DNA from: Nectonema munidae | Taxonomy: Eukaryota; Nematomorpha; Nectonematoida; Nectonematidae | Reading direction: 5' to 3' | NCBI GenBank assembly: GCA_030549495.1 | Contig: JAUIRK010000099.1 | Span: 248,001-312,000, forward strand | DNA length: 64,000 nt | Shown: in pieces, positions 58,701 through 64,000 of the stretch | Position numbering within the stretch: the stretch's first letter is position 1 | How the letters are laid out: each line of letters starts with the position of its first letter | Notes under the pieces: model-generated | The model's database searches: none | What the model saw: the letters and a program-made list of their open reading frames with translations, nothing else | What the model was told of the DNA's origin: nothing | Translations under genes and position numbers: made by a program

Positions 58701-61700
58701 ACCGATACCAGCCAAGACTTCACATCGTTGAAATGGCAAATGAGAAAGAAGGCAATGAAAAGAACCTGAGCTACAATTTCTACGTCTTTCCAGAAACACA
58801 GTTCATTTGTGTAACCGCCTACCAAAATCCTGACGTACGCACTCTTATACCAATATACTAAAATAATGAATTTTTAAAACAATTCTATAAAACTTTTTTT
58901 AAGCCGTTATAGTCGGTGAAGTGGCGAACTAACCTTTCTTAAAAATTCTAGATTGGATTTATTTTGTCCAAAAGATTGTATAATTTTTCTTTTTCCAAAA
59001 TTTTGAACTTCGTGATTAAAATTCTTCCAAATTAGCTAAAATCAAGACTAAATATATTTTTTTTAATGAATTAAATAAATACATCCTAAATAATGGTAAA
59101 AGCCAAAAAAATACCTCAAATTTTTACGTTTTTGTAGTTGTTAAATGTTAAACTTACATGCTAAATATTTTACAAAATATCAGGAATATTAATTTTCAAT
59201 TTTATTATTTTTAAATAAATTTGTTTACGGAGTCTTTACTCGCCTTAGAGTCTATCTCTAATGAAATATAAATGAAAAAAGCTTATCAATCACGCTACTA
59301 AAAACTTTAAGAGAAATGTTACAGAATTTTGATGCCCATAAAGCTCAACTAAATCAATATTTAATAGATAGTTAAACTTAAATGTTTATATGAGATGGAG
59401 TAATAATAATCAAACAGATCGGATAATAGTTATATAAAAATATCCAAATTTCTAGTCCCTGTATTGGAGGGAGAGGTGCTGTTCAAAAATCTCTCCTTCA
59501 GATATTTTTTTTCCTCATCCTTTTGGATCCTAATTTCAGTTTTGATCTCAATGAAATTTGAAAAATCCTTTTTACCTATGCAACCACTAAGAATAGATAT
59601 TTCTTAGAAGTGTATACTCGCAGATGAGTAGTTGTTTCATTTTATAAATTAAAGCTAAAATATTTTTAATCAAGATTTTAAATTAAAACATTTATTCAAA
59701 CAGCTAATTGACTAAAATTGACTAAAAAGTGTTAAATTTAACTTTTGCATATTTCTTTTCAAAAATGAGATGAAATGGGAAAATATTTGAAGTAAATTGA
59801 ATATTAGTTTCTGGAAAAAATAAAAGCATAAAACTTACAACTTTGTATACAAAAATGGAAATATTTACTTCCGAAGTTGAATGCTCTTGTTAAGGGTTAG
59901 GGTTAGAGCGTTTGTTTTTTAATCGTCTTTGCCAGTAAATAACATTCTTTTTCTTTCTTTCAGTTGAATACTTCCAACTTGAATCTGGAAAATTTGTGCA
60001 ATTATAATATTTTGTTCAAGCTAAAGAGCCTTGATTAATTTGTAAATGCACTTGAAAGAAGAAGGAGCAATTTCCCATCCTTCACATATATTCTTTGTTC
60101 TTGGCTCATAATGCAACGTTTCTTCATGCACATTGCAAAGCTTTGCGTCCAATTTAGGGCCACAAGAATACGTTCATTATGGATTCTAGTTCTATAGCTT
60201 CCAAAAATATAATTTTTTTAAAATGATCCAAAATCTCACCTGGTAGATTTAATTATAATAGTTCCATTCCATGTTTCACATCATTAATATGTAAAACGCA
60301 ATTGAAATCATTTTGCCATTAAAAGCGTTGAAATTTTCACCATTTGTGAGGTGGTCATTATGAAGAAGAAGAAGAAGAAGAAGAAGAACTTTATTCAAAA
60401 CATTAACAGGATCATTAATAAAAAGAAAATACATTTTTTTTTGTATAGATCAAGATTAGTAAAATTATAGATAAAAATGTCATTGATCAGATTAGCTTCC
60501 AAAGGTTTATATAAACCGCTTTAGGAATGTCTAACACAATTAATTAAAAATATATATAAATAAAAATAAAAAAAAACATCAATAAAAATGAATCACAAAA
60601 ATTTACAGGAAAAACAGTCTTTCGTAGAGCAGACAATTCTCTCTGGATAGGCAGAGATTACTTTCTCTTTGAAGAGTTTTTGAATTTTTTAAATGATGAA
60701 CAGCTTTCTCCAATTGTATAACCAGAGACAGGCACTTTATACATGACAGATTGATTGGAGAGTTTGGGTCGGTAAGAAGGTTTGACCAACCTTGAAGGTG
60801 TTCGAAAAGAATAATCTATCCTTTCATTATACTTAATTATGCCTTGAAAAAGATTATGCGAGGTTTGATCTACACAGTGAAGCAAAAAGAAATGAAAAAT
60901 TTTTAGGAGCAAAAATAAGAATTCTTTGATATCATGCCTGTGCTCTTTATGTTAAAAGTAAACATTTCAAATTGGAAAATTTTGGGATTAAAGTAACCTC
61001 TATTATTGTGGTAAATTCCACGATTATGATTTTTTTCTCCGACTCTAAAACTTCGTCATGCAACAATTTCGAGCCTGAAACTTCGGCGCTTAAATTCTAC
61101 TTTTAAATGCTAAGATAATAATTAGTTAGTCAGGCCAGGCAATTGGAATGTAAAAACAAAAATTAATGAAATTCAATGCTATTGCATGTATATTAAAATC
61201 CATTTTGAGTTTCGAAATTTCATGTCAAAGGGTTCCATCTTTTTTTTTTTTAGCTCGAAACGCAAATGAAAATGGGAAAATGTAAATCGCCACCTAGAAC
61301 TCAGCCAGAATTAGATAAATCAAAGCTTTTGTTGCGAATTATTTGAAAATTTAAAGATTGTAAAAAATTTAATGACAAAACTACCTAGTTACAAGGCCTG
61401 AATTTTTCTCCAGATTTCTTGATTTTAGTGAAAAAAACTTTCGCTGAACCTTCATTTCCAAAAACGTTGTATATAGCATTAAAACTTAATTGGATACAAT
61501 TACATTTAGTAATAAGAATTTTCATTTTTCTTTTTCATTAAACAGTAGACCAATGCTGGAAGAATTGAAGAAGAAGAATTTTATTTATTTCAACAAATCA
61601 AAATTTTTGCAAAAGTTGGCATTCTATCTATATATATATATTCATAATATTTGGTCTACCACTGGGGGAGAAAAAGGAAGCTTTATTACCTGGTCGAGAT

Positions 61701-64000
61701 TTCTTCAGCTCCTGATGGTCAGACTAGATATAAAAAAATAAAATTTTAATGAACCAAAATAAATATTATGTAGACACGGAAGAGAATGAATTTTTACGTA
61801 AATCTTGTTTACGTTTAATATATGTGCATATGATAAATTTACAAAATACGAGTATATATATAAATACAATCAATGATAAAGAATGCTACGATAAAATCTT
61901 GTTTCAACTCGTGTAAAACGTAGGATGTTTTGTATGCAACTTTAAAATGCCCATCCATTAAAACTATTTCACACGAAGCTAAAAACTTTAAATTTTCTTG
62001 AGTGGAAAAACAGAGAATACTTTCAGCACATTCTGGACCACAAAATTTTTTTCGCTCATTTTCATCAGTTTTTGAGATAAATTCTTCCATGGTTCTAACT
62101 TCTTTTGGCCATTTTTGCACGTTGCGCATATGTGCTTATTTTGACGATTTCGGATGTTACAGTGAGTAATTTATGAAGAGATAATGAGTTTGCTTAGGAA
62201 GGAGTTCTATGTTTTGTTTAAAATATTGTTTATATCAGGGGATTATACAAACAGTGATTATTTAGAACGAAAAGATATTACACTTGTTTATCATATATGC
62301 GTCACTCAAAATTACAATCTGAGCATGGCAGTTTTTTCTTTATTTTTGATCGTCGTCTCACTTGTTCTCCTCTCTCTCTCTCACTGTGCGCTCTGTATAT
62401 AATGGTTAATTTCAAAAATGTGTATCATCAAAGTTATCTAAGGAGGAATTTTTGAAAATGAGATTTTTGTAATGTGCGAGGGCGATTTTTGGATGAGCAA
62501 TTTTTGTCGATAACCGGGGTCTGATTTAAGAATTTATGGTCGACGGTCTCTGTTCGTGATAGAGAAGTGATTTCTCATAAATAAGAAGGCTTATATTTAT
62601 TTTTATTTGCTTACAATATATTCTTGTCTTGTTTCTTTGGAAAATTTCCTTTCTTTGACTAGTGCAATGTTTCCCAACTGCTGGTCCATAGGACAACTCT
62701 TTGCTGGTCCACAAAAATTTTTTCAAAAGCGAAAAGTATAGTGAAATTTTGCTTTTATAAGTGCAACTATGATTTGCTATTTTTTTTATATTTATTTTGT
62801 ATAACTTATTTTCGAGCGAAAAGAGTAAGGCTTTATCTATAACTCCTCCAGACATAGACAGCTTGTTCAAAAAATAGTTCAGTAGCCTGGTTACAGCAAA
62901 AGCGCAAAATGAAATTTTATTGATTTGTTACTTTTATCTAATATTTTTTTGATTTTATAAAAAATTTTTAATGAATTTTTCTTATTCATAATAACTTTAT
63001 CCCACAAAAATAATGCTGGTCCATACCATTTTTGCTTTTTGGAAAATGGTCCACGACCAGAAACGAGTTGGGAAACACTGAGTGGGAGGAAATGTACCGC
63101 CATTCTGTGCCATCCCCAGATCTGAGTGATCATTCCTGCGAGGATTACATTAAAATCTTCCAATTACTCTAGAGATCTTTTATCTATCAACAATATTCGT
63201 ATGTTTTTTTTGTACTTTGTCTCAGATGATTTAAACTCAAAAAATATTTTCTAGAGGAAGTGCATTTTAATCAAATTTAACAGATGCTCTAATTTGATTT
63301 TTAATTCAAAAGTTCATTAAAGATATTTACAATAGGATATCCAGAGCCCCTTGTCAAAATCTGATGAGATGCAAACGACCTATACCATACTAACTAACTA
63401 ACTAATACTGAATACAATACAATCTACTAAAGTAAATGGTATTTTTGAAGCACCATGATGGGATGCTTACCAATACACTCTAGCGCTCATTTCTCTATTA
63501 TAATTTTTTCGCAAAATTTGCATAATTGTTGGCAAGTGCTCAACCAATCATACCCTGCCCTCTAAAATCTAGCAAAGACTGCTATAGTAGAAGAATTGCG
63601 TGTGTATTTTCAGCCTAAAAATATAAAGTTGATCGAGGAGAGTATTGAAAGACATTTCCTTTGAATTCTTTTTTTAGGTGACACAATTAAAGATTGATCA
63701 TAATCCCTTTGCAAAGGCGTTTAGAAATGAAAACATTGAAGGGTAAGTCTTTATAATGTCAATTTTGAAGTTTTGTGTTTATAAATGCAATCCTTGTTTA
63801 TTTTTTTCATTGCATATTTGTTGCTACTTTTCATGAAGGAGAAAGAGGTTAACAGAGATCAAAAGCATGGTGGAATGCGATAGTTCAACCAATTCCAAAA
63901 TAGATGTTCAGTTCTCTTCCTACAGTGATGGAATTAATCCTTCATCGCAAAACACGTTCCTATCTGGCATAAATAAAGATCCCAGTCTTCCCTCATCTCC
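52716..64000 (+). CDS. T-box transcription factor, exons 1-6, partial at 3' end
   Basis: Nuclear DNA-binding developmental regulator. Exons 52716-53185, 53705-53859, 55576-55694, 58682-58834, 63678-63742 and 63839-64000 (continues); all GT..AG, phases agree, 374 residues visible. ATG 52716 is the first after an in-frame stop at 52662. Residues ~1-134 are low-complexity, Asn/Gln-rich. The T-box runs ~137-320: [97 protein letters not shown] and [12 protein letters not shown]. After it come GRKRLTEIK and a Ser/Asn-rich tail. LHIVE...[12 protein letters not shown] leans to the Tbr1/Eomes/Tbx21 group, but [12 protein letters not shown] is Tbx20-like and GSYF replaces the usual GxHW, so the subfamily is unassigned. 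Introns (519, 1716, 2987, 4843, 96 bp) hold transposons. Confidence 0.93.
53860..55575. other. T-box intron 2, nothing recognised
   Basis: AT-rich; contains many short direct and inverted TTAGTTA/AACTAA pieces (54400-54600) but no recognised element. Confidence 0.45.
55844..56012. mobile_element. Small palindromic MITE (about 168 bp)
   Basis: CTTGATTACTCAAATTCAAG at the left recurs inverted at the right (CTTGAATTTGAGTAATCAAAG, last 20 bp shown in part), and the arms extend to about 48 bp including GTATAC and AGTTCT..CACT. Only about 70 bp separates the arms. No ORF. It sits in T-box intron 3. Confidence 0.75.
56810..57310. repeat. Satellite-like tandem array, locus 2 (about four units)
   Basis: The motif family ATGCTGAATTCAGTG starts at about 56820, 56946, 57087 and 57238 (spacings about 126, 141 and 151 bp). 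Each is followed by a CATTTTTTATGAAAATCA-like block and ATGACAGCTCATTTC. Two further units lie at 30750-30930. Divergence between units indicates age. In T-box intron 3. Confidence 0.7.
57660..58630 (-). pseudogene. Jockey-type LINE RT fragment (minus)
   Basis: On the minus strand, 58619-58404 encodes [20 protein letters not shown], then PLVHI; downstream come [20 protein letters not shown] and TLNIIAACL (58380-58310), like 'LGxxFDTKLxxxxHIxxxxxxAxxxLNIIKAL' of jockey RTs, then THTAL-rich coding DNA to 57660. The apparent Val/Cys/Gly-rich frames on the plus strand here are its antisense shadows. In T-box intron 3, ending 50 bp before exon 4. Confidence 0.65.
58835..60360. other. First part of T-box intron 4, no gene seen
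   Basis: AT-rich intron. The only notable piece is GGGTTAGGGTTAG at 59893-59905 (two telomere-type TTAGGG units). Confidence 0.5.
60361..60960 (-). pseudogene. LINE 3' end: RT C-terminus plus (TTC)n tail
   Basis: The minus strand has [34 protein letters not shown] and SCSSFKKF (60830-60670), matching the 'YxTRxxxxLxxPxxRTxxGQxSxxYxxPxxWNxLP...SLxxFKxxL' end of LINE RT proteins. About 280 bp further, AATAAAGTTCTTCTTCTTC runs into (TTC)n at 60387-60364, the 3' tail. A 5'-truncated copy in T-box intron 4. Confidence 0.65.
61565..61592 (-). repeat. AATAAA-(TTC)n LINE-type 3' tail
   Basis: Minus strand AAATAAAATTCTTCTTCTTC, same tail layout as 60363; no RT protein recognised beside it. Confidence 0.4.
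61839..62135 (-). pseudogene. MULE (Mutator-like) transposase fragment
   Basis: A 96-codon open frame reads [17 protein letters not shown], then [20 protein letters not shown] and [20 protein letters not shown]. This matches the MULE segment 'R(I/L)LxFxTxENLxxLxxSxxWxxDGTFKxxPxxFxQLYTIH', which holds the first catalytic Asp (DGHF here). Only this part of the transposase is present. No termini found. In T-box intron 4. Confidence 0.7.
62665..63080. mobile_element. hAT non-autonomous element
   Basis: CAATGTTTCCCAACTGCTGG at the left and GAGTTGGGAAACACTG at the right are hAT-type inverted ends. Subterminal TGCTGGTCCATA and GGTCCACGACCAG fit the same class. The flanking 8-mers (GACTAGTG, AGTGGGAG) do not match, so the duplication is worn or the ends are slightly misplaced. 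No coding capacity. In T-box intron 4. Confidence 0.65.
63335..63412 (+). repeat. SINE-like 3' end with (CTAA)n tail
   Basis: GATGAGATGCAAACGACC is followed by ACTAACTAACTAACTAAT. It parallels GGATGGGTGCGAACGTC plus (CTAA)n at 1620-1667. Confidence 0.35.

Noticed and set aside
62526-63163. Minus-strand frames of 90-114 codons
   Set aside because: They run through the ends of the non-autonomous hAT at 62665-63080 and match no protein.

Overview
The window is AT-rich DNA (roughly 70% A+T by eye) from an invertebrate animal. It holds intron-split host genes with GT..AG introns, a T-box transcription factor (an animal/holozoan family), a choline/carnitine acyltransferase gene, a eukaryotic adenosine kinase and a cytosolic-type tRNA-Ala. 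The species cannot be named from the sequence. Most of the DNA outside the exons is decayed transposon, mainly piggyBac, hAT and non-LTR retrotransposons (LINEs), with minor mariner, MULE, SINE-like and MITE-like copies.

Layout. 1-4900: upstream DNA or introns with a piggyBac remnant (300-860, minus), a GC-rich SINE-like island (1530-1665) and a hAT with a CGGBP1-like BED finger (3480-4562, minus). 4901-9813: the last four exons of a choline O-acetyltransferase-like gene (+), whose 3.7-kb last intron holds a complete-ended hAT. 9940-15580: TE-rich intergenic DNA. 15583-27526: a complete adenosine kinase gene (+), six exons, 359 aa, with an 8.6-kb fourth intron full of LINE and hAT copies. 27530-52700: a 25-kb transposon field containing tRNA-Ala(AGC) on the minus strand, five piggyBac remnants, three clear LINEs plus a LINE 3' part, a hAT with splice-able introns, a 469-bp hAT MITE with perfect 8-bp TSD, a ~404-bp pure (TG)n array and an adjoining tract almost devoid of C. 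52716-64000: a T-box gene (+), exons 1-6, running off the right edge, with LINE, MULE, hAT and satellite-like DNA in its introns.

The three host protein genes lie on the same strand but do not form a pathway: ChAT (acetyltransferase), adenosine kinase (purine salvage) and a T-box developmental regulator. No bacterial-style operon, CRISPR array or new defence-like system is visible. The most unusual signals are non-coding: the C-depleted tract next to the giant TG array, a piggyBac end that repeats the 13+3+19 bp architecture of the canonical element with a different palindrome, a 126-151 bp tandem unit shared by two loci 26 kb apart, and a 20/23 match to a cDNA-library adapter.
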